A DNA stretch of 64,000 nucleotides. Source: an uncultured Clostridia bacterium (GTDB taxonomy: Bacteria; Bacillota; Clostridia; TANB77; CAG-508). Location of the stretch: assembly GCA_934168305.1 (NCBI GenBank), contig CAKPNF010000008.1, positions 4,970 to 68,969 of the forward strand, given 5' to 3'. A program made the translations under genes and the position numbers. The notes under the pieces are model-generated. The model saw only the letters and a list, made by a program, of their open reading frames with translations. It was not told the DNA's origin and made no database searches. Shown in pieces: positions 9,601-17,458 of the stretch (its first letter is position 1; each line of letters begins with the position of its first letter).

Positions 9601-9644
9601 ATATAACCTTCCTTTCATTTATTTTTCATTTGTATCAGTCTTTA

Positions 9645-10730
9645 TTATTCTCCCCCTAAAGATTGTAAATATTCTTTTCTATTTTCTTTAGAATTTGTTA
9701 TGCTTTCCTCAACTTTTGTTTTTAAGTTTTCTTCTCCCTCTTGTCCATTACTATTAATTGTAGGATTTATAACATTATTTCTTACATTTCCTTGATTAGC
9801 ATTATATCTTGAAATTAATGTGTTTTTTGCTACTTGCACTATATTAGGGTTATTACTTATTAATTGCATAACTTCTCCTGTTGGAACATATGTTGGTGTT
9901 GCTGCACTTTGTATTCCTGCTTCTGTATATGTTGTTACATATAATTTAGACCCTTGCATTTTATATGCTTCAACTATAGCATTATTCATAGTTATAATTT
10001 CATCTTCTGTTAATTTTATCCAAATAGTATCGTCTACGTCAACACCATTAACTTGTGGTATTTCTACTTGTTTTTTTGAAACAACTATATAATCTTGTCC
10101 TGATGGCAAAGATAATCTTACATCAACATATTCTCCTGTTTCTAATTGAGTTGGTAATACTAACATATTATATTCTTGTTTTCTTAAATCATCTGTTGTT
10201 TTTTCATTTGATTTTGAAATAACATCAATTGTCATTACAGAATTTTTATTTAAATTTACTTTAGCTATTATAGGATCTTCTGAAAGTTCTAGATATTCTT
10301 TATCACCATTTCTTTCTATGTAGTAACTTCCTGTTTCACTTTCTGTTTTTATTTCATATTTAGTTCCATTTTTAGATAGATATAATGTTGCTACATTATT
10401 TTTGTATTCTGTTATTACTTCATTTCCTTCTTTATCAGATAATGAATAATTTGACAAAATTGACATATCACCTATCGCATTACTTGGCACTAAAGTTTTG
10501 TTTGTAACCTGTTGTTTCAACATGTCTGTTGTTATAACTTGACCAGATATTACATCTTGTGATAATACCCATACTTTTACACTATTTGCCTGTTCTTCTG
10601 CTTCTTTTTCTTTATAATTTTTTAATTGTAGAATTAAAAGTGCTATTAATATTCCTGCTAATACTAAAGTAACTAATACTCCTAATAAAAATGAATTTCT
10701 TGCTTTTCTTTGCATTGGATTTGTTGCCAT
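9645..10730 (-). CDS. cpaB: CpaB/RcpC-like pilus assembly protein (SAF domain)
   Basis: The 361-residue protein has an N-terminal membrane helix (residues about 14-34) followed by VKVWVLSQDVISGQVITTDM, the SAF-type segment of CpaB/RcpC, and ends with a charged Q/N/E-rich tail. In Tad systems this protein sits outside the membrane and contacts cell wall or outer parts. It is the first gene of the operon, with an AAAAGGAGGA ribosome site and a promoter at 10766-10794. A repeat-free insert (about 95-160) lengthens it compared with a minimal family member. Confidence 0.75.
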   Translation of the reverse strand: MATNPMQRKARNSFLLGVLVTLVLAGILIALLILQLKNYKEKEAEEQANSVKVWVLSQDVISGQVITTDMLKQQVTNKTLVPSNAIGDMSILSNYSLSDKEGNEVITEYKNNVATLYLSKNGTKYEIKTESETGSYYIERNGDKEYLELSEDPIIAKVNLNKNSVMTIDVISKSNEKTTDDLRKQEYNMLVLPTQLETGEYVDVRLSLPSGQDYIVVSKKQVEIPQVNGVDVDDTIWIKLTEDEIITMNNAIVEAYKMQGSKLYVTTYTEAGIQSAATPTYVPTGEVMQLISNNPNIVQVAKNTLISRYNANQGNVRNNVINPTINSNGQEGEENLKTKVEESITNSKENRKEYLQSLGGE

Positions 10731-10765
10731 TACAAATTCCTCCTTTTTTTATAACCTCTTACTAC

Positions 10766-10794
10766 ATTTTACATCAAATTGGTACTGAAATCAA
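10766..10794 (-). promoter_or_regulatory. Sigma-A-type promoter of the Tad-like operon
   Basis: On the minus strand TTGATT and TAAAAT are separated by 17 bases, about 35 bases upstream of the cpaB-like start codon. No other good promoter is evident before the run of tightly packed genes down to position 116, although 70-base gaps at 2770-2844, 2264-2334 and 1163-1230 could hold secondary ones. Confidence 0.6.
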
Positions 10795-10884
10795 CAAAAT
10801 AGTTCTTTGTAATTAAAAGTTAATATGGTTGTAATATTTCTGTAATATAACATTAAATTTTAATGTTCAACCCCATTTTATTTT

Positions 10885-11755
10885 CTAGCAATACCTTTCA
10901 ATTGCTTTCTTTACACCCTCATTATTATTGTCATCTGTAACATAATCAGCTATTTCTTTAATTACAGGTGTACTCTGTCCCATAGCCACTCCAATTCCGG
11001 CATTTTCTATCATTTTTTTGTCATTTATATTGTCTCCGTATAGCTATAACTTCTTCTTTATTTATATTCAATCTGTCAATTAAATATTTTATCGCATTCC
11101 ATTTATCTACATCTTTTAGAGAAATTTCGGTATAATAGTATTCTATATTAATGTCTTCTGTTCCTTGTTTTATCGTTTTTCTTGACATATGTCCAACATC
11201 CAAAACATCAATATTTGATATTTCTCTTAGTTTTCTAATAATTGAATTAAATATAGTTTTACTTTCATCACATATTGTAACTTTTAAAAATTTTTCATTT
11301 TGTGAATTTTGTATATATTTTTTCATGTCATCTACAATTGTTATATTTGTTTTATTTTTCTCTTCTTTTTTTAAATTCTCTTTATAATAGTATAAAACAT
11401 TGTACTCTAATTTTTTTGCTAATATTGTTTCTTCTGTATATATATTGTATGAGATACTATTATTTTCACATATTTCTATTATTTCTAAAATTTTTTGTTT
11501 ATCTAAAAATTTTTCGTATATTATTTCACCTTTTTTTATATCATAAATTAAAGAACCATTCCCAGCTATAAAATAATTTTCTGATTTAATTTCTTTTGCT
11601 ATTGTTTTTATAGAATCAATTGGTCTTCCAGATGCTATTATTATATCAGTTCCCTTTTCTATTGTTTCTTTTATAGTATTCTTCGTTTCTTCTGTTACAA
11701 TACCATATTTATTTAACATTGTTCCGTCCAAATCAATTGCAATTAATTTATACAT
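10885..11755 (-). CDS. Cof-type HAD hydrolase read through a +1 shift at CGG
   Basis: The N-terminal part (IDLDGTMLN motif I near residue 8; SGRP motif II) runs to codon 240, which is CGG (11036-11038). Reading it as arginine gives RRQYK and a stop. Ignoring the C gives GGA and continues GDNINDKKMIENAGIGVAMG, the absolutely conserved motif IV of Cof-like phosphatases, to a stop at 10885, for 289 residues in all. So the gene is intact if the ribosome shifts +1 at CGG. It is a chromosomal gene, not phage. Substrate unknown; family members dephosphorylate sugar phosphates or flavins. If shifting does not occur this is a pseudogene. Confidence 0.75.
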
Positions 11756-11960
11756 TTATATTTCCTCCTCTTTTGTCCATACTTAACATTTTTTATTATA
11801 GCTCTGCCATTTATATCATAAATACATATTTTTTTCAATTTCATTTTTAAATTTTTTTGAAAATATTTCCTGTTTAATATTTCTAAAATTGCAAATGATA
11901 GTATTAGAAAAAGCAAATGTTTTTTTCTAGAAATGTATATTTGCAGGAGGTGAATTTATT

Positions 11961-12158
11961 ATGGCAAACAATTCAAACAAAAAATTAGTTCCAGAAGCTA
12001 TGACAGCTTTAGACAAATTCAAATATGAAGTTGCTAGTGAAGTTGGTGTTAATTTAAAAGATGGATACAACGGTGATATTTCTGCTAGAGATGCTGGTAG
12101 AATAGGTGGTAACATGGTTAAAAAAATGATCCAACAAGTTGAAAATAACATGAAATAG
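11961..12158 (+). CDS. Alpha/beta-type small acid-soluble spore protein
   Basis: The 65-residue protein carries the family signature: ALDKFKYEVASEVGV, the germination-protease region, and the C-terminal DNA-binding GRIGGNMVKKMI segment. Such proteins coat and protect spore DNA and feed germination. A strong GCAGGAGGTG ribosome site precedes the ATG. It stands alone, rightward, between two leftward genes. It shows that the host makes spores. Confidence 0.95.
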   Translation: MANNSNKKLVPEAMTALDKFKYEVASEVGVNLKDGYNGDISARDAGRIGGNMVKKMIQQVENNMK

Positions 12159-12253
12159 TTTTATTTTCAAATAGTATCATTTTTTGATATACTGACAGAA
12201 ATTAATTACCCAATGATTGAGGGTAGGAAGTTATGTTTTGTTTTTACATAAGT

Positions 12254-12280
12254 AAAGGCAGGATATGATTTCCTGCCTTT
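12254..12280. terminator. Bidirectional terminator between SASP gene and hpf
   Basis: A perfect 10-bp stem (AAAGGCAGGA / TCCTGCCTTT) with a seven-base loop and T-rich flanks on both strands. It ends the rightward SASP transcript and the leftward era-yqzL-recO-hpf transcript. Confidence 0.85.
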
Positions 12281-12299
12281 TATTTTTAATTATTTATTT

Positions 12300-12827
12300 T
12301 TAAGCTTCTGGTTCTACTAAACCATAATTCTTTCCATCTTTTAATTTATGTATAACATTTACTTTTCCTGTTTCAACATTAATAAATGTTAAGAAATTAT
12401 GTGTTGGATGAGCTTGTAATTCCAAAACTGCATCTTCTGGAGTAATTGGTTTTACTTCATAATAAGAAGTTTTTATAATTTCATTTGCTATTTCTGCAAC
12501 ATGGTCTTTTTCAACTTCCATTGTTTTAATGCTTGCATCTTTCATCATTTTTTCTTTTTTAGTTTTTGCTTTTCTTATTTGTCCTTCTAATATGTCTATA
12601 TCTTTATCAATAGATGCATACATATCCTTATCTTCTGTTACAGCTCTAAATTTTTCTCCATTTGCTAATACACAAATTTCAGCTGTTTGTACATTTTTTT
12701 CTGCTTTTAAAGTAACGTCTGCTTCGGCATCTTCAAAATATTTTTCGATTCTGTCTAATTTTTTTTCTACATAATCGTTTATTGCTTCTGTTATCTTTAG
12801 TTCTTTTCCTATAATTTTTACTTTCAT
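12300..12827 (-). CDS. hpf: Long-form ribosome hibernation promoting factor
   Basis: The 175-residue protein has an N-terminal beta-alpha ribosome-binding domain (MKVKIIGKELKITEAINDYV) and, after a charged linker, the C-terminal dimerisation domain (YYEVKPITPEDAVLELQ, HNFLTFINVETGKVNVI). The two-domain length matches the long HPF that makes 100S ribosome dimers in Firmicutes. A GGGAGC ribosome site precedes it. It lies downstream of recO and is followed by a strong terminator. Confidence 0.95.
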   Translation of the reverse strand: MKVKIIGKELKITEAINDYVEKKLDRIEKYFEDAEADVTLKAEKNVQTAEICVLANGEKFRAVTEDKDMYASIDKDIDILEGQIRKAKTKKEKMMKDASIKTMEVEKDHVAEIANEIIKTSYYEVKPITPEDAVLELQAHPTHNFLTFINVETGKVNVIHKLKDGKNYGLVEPEA

Positions 12828-12901
12828 AAAAATCGCTCCCTTCTTTTTTACTTTTGCCTAACTTTATTATATATTTTATTATTATTTTTTGCAAGCATTT
12901 T

Positions 12902-13630
12902 TTAAAACAAATCTTCTAACTTGTATTCTTTTTCCAATTTTTCATTAAAATAAATCTTAGTTATCAACTCAAATTCTTTTAAGCTTTCATCTTTTAAGTT
13001 AAATGAAAATAATTTTTTGGGTGGTGCAGAAATAGTATATAGAATTGCACTTTTAGTGCTTTCGCTCATATCAATAGCTGATTTATCTTGTCTTCCACAT
13101 GTTTCGCATTTAAAGCCATTATCTTTTATACTAAATTTAGTTAGATTTTCTTTTTCATTACAACTTGTACATTTTAAAACCCTTGGTGTAAAACCCAAAA
13201 TACATAAAAGTCTAAGTTTAAACACCCCAAGTACAAAATCTTTATCTCTATCTGTTTCAGATATTGTGTACAATGTATTTAAAAATAGTTGTAAAATTTT
13301 GTAACAGTTTTCGTTCTCTTCTGTTACATCTTGTATTATTTTATTTATATGTATGGCATATTTTAACTTGTCTAAGTCTGTTCGTAAATTATAAAAAAAT
13401 TCTATAGTCTCACATGAATTTATATGATATGTATTAGTTCCTTTATACATTAAGTATTCTCCAAAGCAAAATAATTGTGTACCTGCTAAAAGAGCACTTT
13501 GTTGTCTTCGTGCTCCTTTTGCTACACAAGATATTTTTCCATAATTAGGTGTTAATATTGTAAGCATTTTATCATAATCACCCATATTATTTTCTGCAAT
13601 TACTATTCCATTTAATTTTATATTCGCCAT
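12902..13630 (-). CDS. recO: DNA repair protein RecO
   Basis: The 242-residue protein shows the RecO N-terminal OB fold (GIVIAENNMGDYDKMLTILT, KGARRQQSALLAGTQLF) and a C-terminal zinc site C-x2-C...C-x2-C (CTSCNEKE, CETCG). It loads RecA onto SSB-coated DNA with RecF/RecR. Gene order era-yqzL-recO is that of Bacillus and Clostridium. Confidence 0.95.
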   Translation of the reverse strand: MANIKLNGIVIAENNMGDYDKMLTILTPNYGKISCVAKGARRQQSALLAGTQLFCFGEYLMYKGTNTYHINSCETIEFFYNLRTDLDKLKYAIHINKIIQDVTEENENCYKILQLFLNTLYTISETDRDKDFVLGVFKLRLLCILGFTPRVLKCTSCNEKENLTKFSIKDNGFKCETCGRQDKSAIDMSESTKSAILYTISAPPKKLFSFNLKDESLKEFELITKIYFNEKLEKEYKLEDLF

Positions 13631-13670
13631 TTTGTTATTTCCTTTTAATTTTCTAGTTTATGTTATGATT

Positions 13671-13841
13671 TTACATTTCCTCTCTTTTGTTGTCAATATT
13701 TTGAACATTCATATTAGTAATCTTTTGTATGTCTTGCATCTCTTGAATTCCTTTTTCAAGATTATCTATTTCTTTATATTCTAAGAAAGTATTTATATCT
13801 CCTGTATTTTTAAATGTATCCCATGCAATTTTTTTAATCAT
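13671..13841 (-). CDS. yqzL: YqzL-family small protein
   Basis: The start chosen is the ATG that follows GGAG by nine bases; an ATG 15 bases upstream lacks a ribosome site. The 56-residue product begins MIKKIAWDTFKNTGDINTFL, matching the short W-x-x-F-x-x-TG-(D/N)-x-x-x-(Y/F)L pattern of YqzL. In Bacillus subtilis yqzL likewise sits between era and recO. Function unknown. Confidence 0.8.
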   Translation of the reverse strand: MIKKIAWDTFKNTGDINTFLEYKEIDNLEKGIQEMQDIQKITNMNVQNIDNKREEM

Positions 13842-13909
13842 GTTCTTCATCTCCATTCTTAAAGTTTTACCTTTAATTTATCTTTTGCATTTTTCATAAT
13901 TTTATACTA

Positions 13910-14812
13910 TTACTTTAATTTAAATTTGTTAACAATAGAATCATTATCTAACCAATCTTGTTTTACTTTGACCCATGTTTTTAAATTCACTTTAAATCCA
14001 AAGTTTTGTTCCATATCAATTCTTGCAGCTCTTCCTATTCTCTTTAACATTTCACCATTCTTTCCAATTATTATACCCTTATGAGAATCTCTTAAACAAT
14101 AAATTGTAGCTTCTATATCATATATATCTTCTTGTTGCTTATTTTTTCTTAAATTCATTTTTTCAACTTCAACATAAATTCCATGTGGTACTTCATCTTG
14201 TAATAATTTCAATGCTTTTTCACGTATAGTTTCTTCAGCTAACTGTCTTAATGTTTGGTCAGTGTATTCTTCTATATCATAATATGCTGGACCCGGTTTT
14301 AAGTTCTTCTCTATTTCATTTAATATGATATCTCTGTATTTTTCTTGATAAGCTGATATTGGAATAACAGCTTCAAAATTGTATTCTTTGCTATATATAT
14401 CTATTAGATTTAATAATTTTTCTCTTTTTACCATATCTATTTTATTAATTATTAAAATTGTTTTTCTTTTTGATTCTTTAATTTTATCTAATATAATTCT
14501 ATCTCCTTTTCCGATATCTTCACTTGTAGCTTCTATTATAAATAATATGATATCTGAATCTGGAATTGTTGCAAATGATGTTTCTACCATTGTTTCATTT
14601 AGTTTATGTTTTGGTTTGTGTATACCAGGTGTATCTGTAAATATAATCTGTGAATTTTTTCTATTTACGATTCCTTTTATTGCTGTTCTTGTAGTTTGAA
14701 CTTTATTCGCTATTGCTGCAACTTTTTCTCCTACTAACAAATTTATTAATGTGGATTTTCCTACATTTGTTCTTCCTATTATTGTTACAAATCCTGATTT
14801 AAATTTTTCCAT
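13910..14812 (-). CDS. era: GTPase Era
   Basis: The 300-residue protein has the G1 loop GRTNVGKST (near residue 12; R replaces the usual P), the G3 DTPG, G4 NKID, and a C-terminal KH RNA-binding domain (GIIIGKNGEMLKRIGRAAR). Era binds 16S rRNA and assists 30S maturation. AGGAAAGAT precedes the ATG. Confidence 0.97.
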   Translation of the reverse strand: MEKFKSGFVTIIGRTNVGKSTLINLLVGEKVAAIANKVQTTRTAIKGIVNRKNSQIIFTDTPGIHKPKHKLNETMVETSFATIPDSDIILFIIEATSEDIGKGDRIILDKIKESKRKTILIINKIDMVKREKLLNLIDIYSKEYNFEAVIPISAYQEKYRDIILNEIEKNLKPGPAYYDIEEYTDQTLRQLAEETIREKALKLLQDEVPHGIYVEVEKMNLRKNKQQEDIYDIEATIYCLRDSHKGIIIGKNGEMLKRIGRAARIDMEQNFGFKVNLKTWVKVKQDWLDNDSIVNKFKLK

Positions 14813-14823
14813 ATCTTTCCTCC

Positions 14824-14921
14824 ATTAGGTCAAAATTTTTTTCACTTTATGACCCATCTTTTATTCTTTATATTTCAAATTATTTTATGTGTGTCAAAAG
14901 GTCTAAAACTCTTGACCTAAT
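14824..14921. repeat. Wide inverted repeat upstream of era
   Basis: Ten-base arms ATTAGGTCAA (14824-14833) and TTGACCTAAT (14912-14921) enclose 78 bases that include further TGACCC and AAAGGTC echoes. It fills most of the gap between era and the GT4 glycosyltransferase. It may act as a paired element in the era leader or as a protein site; nothing else coding is seen in 14813-15066. Confidence 0.45.
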
Positions 14922-15066
14922 TTTCTAATGTTTATCTTAATTATACACCAATTTTATGCTAAATTTGTAGAATTTTTTGAATTTATTCTATATTTTTTAA
15001 TCACTATTTTAAAGTATTAAAAAAACAGAAATTGAACAATTTTTACGTTCGATTCCTGCTTTGCAT

Positions 15067-16359
15067 CTATGCATATGCATGTCTTTTTTTGAAATCCAAT
15101 AAATTTGTAATTTCTTTTTCAGTGTTTTTCGCCTTCTTTGTTTTCTTTGCTCGCTCTTGTTCAAGTTCTCTTTTTTGTTTTTCAGCCATAGATTGGCAAA
15201 TTGCTTTTTGATATGCAAAATGTGTATCTTGTGAAATTTTGCTCCAATTATATTCATTTCTAACTTTATTTTTTGCTTTTTTAGTTATTTCTGCACACAA
15301 TTTACGATCATATAATAATTCTAATATCGCATCTGCAATTGAGTTTGGATTTCCACAGTATGTTTTCATTCCATTTTCTTTATGTTGAACAATTTCATTT
15401 AAGCCACCTATATCTGAAACTACTATTGGATTTTCTGAAAGCATAGCTTCAAGTGCAACGATTCCAAATGGTTCATATGTACTTGGAAATACAGCTACAT
15501 CTGCTGCTTTATACATTTTTTGTACATCTTTTCCCGCCATATATCCTGCAAAATATACTTTTTCTGATATTCCCATTGCATTTACTTGTTCTTTTAATTC
15601 ATCAATCATTCCGCCTTTTCCACAAATTACAAGTTTGGCATCATGATAACCTTCAAGTATTTTTGGCATTGCTGAAATCAAATATTGTATTCCTTTTTCA
15701 TATACCAATCTTCCCATAAATAATATTATTTTTTCATTGTCCATTGCAAATTTTCTTCTAAAATTGTAATCTCTTTCTATCCCATTAAATAAATTAAGAT
15801 TTACCCCGTTTGGTATTACGTTTATCTTTTCATATGGTAAGCCAAATAATCTTTGTAATTCATTTTTCATGTAATTGCTATTAACAATTACTTCTGATGA
15901 TTCATATGTTAACATCCATTCTGTATCATTTATATATCTTTGTGTTTCGTCATGTATTCCACTATTTCTTCCAGCTTCTGTTGCATGTATTGTTGATACT
16001 ATAGGTATATTATATGAGTTTTTTAATGTTTTTGCCGCATATGCCACAAGCCAATCATGTGCATGTATTACATCAAATTTTTCATCTTTCGCTATTATTT
16101 CATTTGCTTTTGCAATTAAATTAAAGTTTAATTGCATTATCCAGTCTATAAAATTATTAGGATTTATCATATAGTTACTTACTCTATATACTTTTACTCC
16201 TTTATCATCTTCATATTCTGGTGAGTCTCCTTCTTTATATGTAACAACTGTTACATCATGTCCATCTTTTAATAGTGTTCTTGATAAATCATATACAACC
16301 CTTGATATTCCTCCTACAACTCTTGGTGGATACTCCCATGTTAACATTAATATTTTCAT
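15067..16359 (-). CDS. GT4-family glycosyltransferase (glycogen-synthase-like)
   Basis: The 430-residue protein begins MKILMLTWEYPPRVVGGISR, the N-terminal GT-B signature of glycogen-synthase-like GT4 enzymes, with HAHDWL near residue 99, a LFMGRLVYEKG acceptor loop, and the C-terminal E-x7-E nucleotide-sugar motif in PSTYEPFGIVALEAML. It should transfer a sugar from a nucleotide sugar, possibly to glycogen or a surface glycan; the acceptor is unknown. The C-terminus has a Lys/Glu-rich tail of about 35 residues. AAGGAAGAAT precedes the start. Confidence 0.85.
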   Translation of the reverse strand: MKILMLTWEYPPRVVGGISRVVYDLSRTLLKDGHDVTVVTYKEGDSPEYEDDKGVKVYRVSNYMINPNNFIDWIMQLNFNLIAKANEIIAKDEKFDVIHAHDWLVAYAAKTLKNSYNIPIVSTIHATEAGRNSGIHDETQRYINDTEWMLTYESSEVIVNSNYMKNELQRLFGLPYEKINVIPNGVNLNLFNGIERDYNFRRKFAMDNEKIILFMGRLVYEKGIQYLISAMPKILEGYHDAKLVICGKGGMIDELKEQVNAMGISEKVYFAGYMAGKDVQKMYKAADVAVFPSTYEPFGIVALEAMLSENPIVVSDIGGLNEIVQHKENGMKTYCGNPNSIADAILELLYDRKLCAEITKKAKNKVRNEYNWSKISQDTHFAYQKAICQSMAEKQKRELEQERAKKTKKAKNTEKEITNLLDFKKRHAYA

Positions 16360-16498
16360 TAACGATTCTTCCTTTCACTTCTTTGACAATTTTCTTTTGT
16401 TTATGACATTTTTCTCAATTAATTATATTCTATACAAAAAAAATAAAAATGTAAATGGTTTTTTCAATTTTTTTATTTTATTTTTTTCAAAGTTATAA

Positions 16499-16541
16499 TT
16501 CAGTGAGAAATGGTTATATTGTTGAATCATTTCTCACTGAA
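16499..16541. repeat. Long perfect hairpin between glycosyltransferase and rpmA
   Basis: Fourteen-base arms (TTCAGTGAGAAATG / CATTTCTCACTGAA) surround a 15-base loop. There is no U-run beside it, so it is not a simple terminator. It could be a short interspersed element or an mRNA-stability structure; the separate rpmA terminator lies at 16566-16584. Confidence 0.6.
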
Positions 16542-16565
16542 CTGTAACTTCTCAAATAAAAAAAA

Positions 16566-16584
16566 TCAAGTTTTAAAAACTTGA
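16566..16584 (-). terminator. Terminator of rplU-rpmA
   Basis: Eight-bp stem TCAAGTTT / AAACTTGA just after the rpmA stop, followed on the minus strand by a run of eight T residues. Confidence 0.8.
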
Positions 16585-16591
16585 CTTTTTG

Positions 16592-16852
16592 CTATGCTTC
16601 TACTGGGTAAACACTTACTTGTTTTTTGTCTCTACCTTTTCTTTCAAATTTTACAGTACCATCTACTACTGCATATAATGTATCATCGCTACCTTTTTTT
16701 ACATTAACACCTGGATATACTCTTGTTCCTCTTTGTCTAACTAATATATTTCCAGCTAAAACAAATTGTCCATCTGCTCTTTTTACTCCAAGACGTTTTG
16801 ATTCACTCTCACGACCATTGTGTGAACTACCTTGACCTTTTTTATGAGCCAT
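16592..16852 (-). CDS. rpmA: 50S ribosomal protein L27 without N-terminal extension
   Basis: The start is the ATG after AAAGGAGTGAG; a GTG six codons upstream overlaps this ribosome site and is not used. The 86-residue product begins MAHKKGQGSSHNGRES and ends VSVYPVEA. Most Firmicutes L27 proteins carry a nine-residue N-terminal extension removed by the protease Prp (YsxB). Here the extension is absent, and no ysxB lies in the 74-base gap to rplU. Confidence 0.95.
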   Translation of the reverse strand: MAHKKGQGSSHNGRESESKRLGVKRADGQFVLAGNILVRQRGTRVYPGVNVKKGSDDTLYAVVDGTVKFERKGRDKKQVSVYPVEA

Positions 16853-16926
16853 TAATCTCACTCCTTTCACTTATGGTTTTATATATTTTCTCTTAATTAA
16901 AATCTTTTTAATTAATTTATGTAGAA

Positions 16927-17283
16927 CTAAGCTTCTACTTTTTCTTCAGCTTTTGCTGCTGTTTTTCTTGCTGTTGATTTTATTGCTGTTATTTCAACTT
17001 TAGTATATGGTTGTCTATGTCCTTGTTTTCTTCTGTAGTTCTTTTTAGCTTTCATTTTGAAAACAATTATTTTTTTACCTTTACCGTGTGAAACAACTTT
17101 TCCTTCAACTTTCATACTTTTTACATAAGGATTTCCAACTTGTACTTTTCCTTCATCTGAAACTAGTATAACTTTATCAAAAGTAACTTTTTTACCTTCT
17201 TCAGCATCTAATTTTTCGAAGAATACTACATCTCCTTCTGCTACTTTGTATTGTTTTCCACAACTTTCAATTACTGCGTACAT
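16927..17283 (-). CDS. rplU: 50S ribosomal protein L21
   Basis: The 118-residue protein starts MYAVIESCGKQYKVAEGDVV and contains the L21 signature KKNYRRKQGHRQPYTKVEI, followed by a 15-residue Ala/Lys/Glu tail longer than usual. It is the first gene of an rplU-rpmA unit preceded by an L21-leader-like RNA. Confidence 0.97.
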   Translation of the reverse strand: MYAVIESCGKQYKVAEGDVVFFEKLDAEEGKKVTFDKVILVSDEGKVQVGNPYVKSMKVEGKVVSHGKGKKIIVFKMKAKKNYRRKQGHRQPYTKVEITAIKSTARKTAAKAEEKVEA

Positions 17284-17289
17284 TTAAAA

Positions 17290-17386
17290 TGCACCTCCCT
17301 TATTTGTATACTCGCTAATCCTTTTGCTAAAGGTAACTAAATTTAATTAGTTTTTATGTACCTTGACTAAGCGGATTACAGTTATT
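17290..17386 (-). promoter_or_regulatory. L21-leader-like RNA element
   Basis: In the minus-strand leader, TAATCC pairs with GGATTA and AAGGTAC with GTTACCTT, giving a two-part stem with short internal loops right before the rplU ribosome site. Place and shape fit the L21 leader family of Firmicutes, thought to give autogenous control by L21. The family assignment is by eye; a covariance search would decide it. Confidence 0.6.
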
Positions 17387-17387
17387 A

Positions 17388-17416
17388 ATTTTAACATTAT
17401 TTTTTTTTCTTGTCAA
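17388..17416 (-). promoter_or_regulatory. Promoter of rplU-rpmA
   Basis: Consensus TTGACA and TAAAAT with a 17-base spacer on the minus strand, placing the transcript start just before the L21 leader element. Confidence 0.8.
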
Positions 17417-17458
17417 CCACTTTTTGGTAATTTTTTAGTAGAGTTCGTAACTTTTATA

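Noticed and set aside
15009..15257. 82-residue minus-strand frame inside the glycosyltransferase 3' end
   Set aside because: It overlaps the GT4 gene in another frame, is Lys/Arg-rich shadow sequence, and has no ribosome site.
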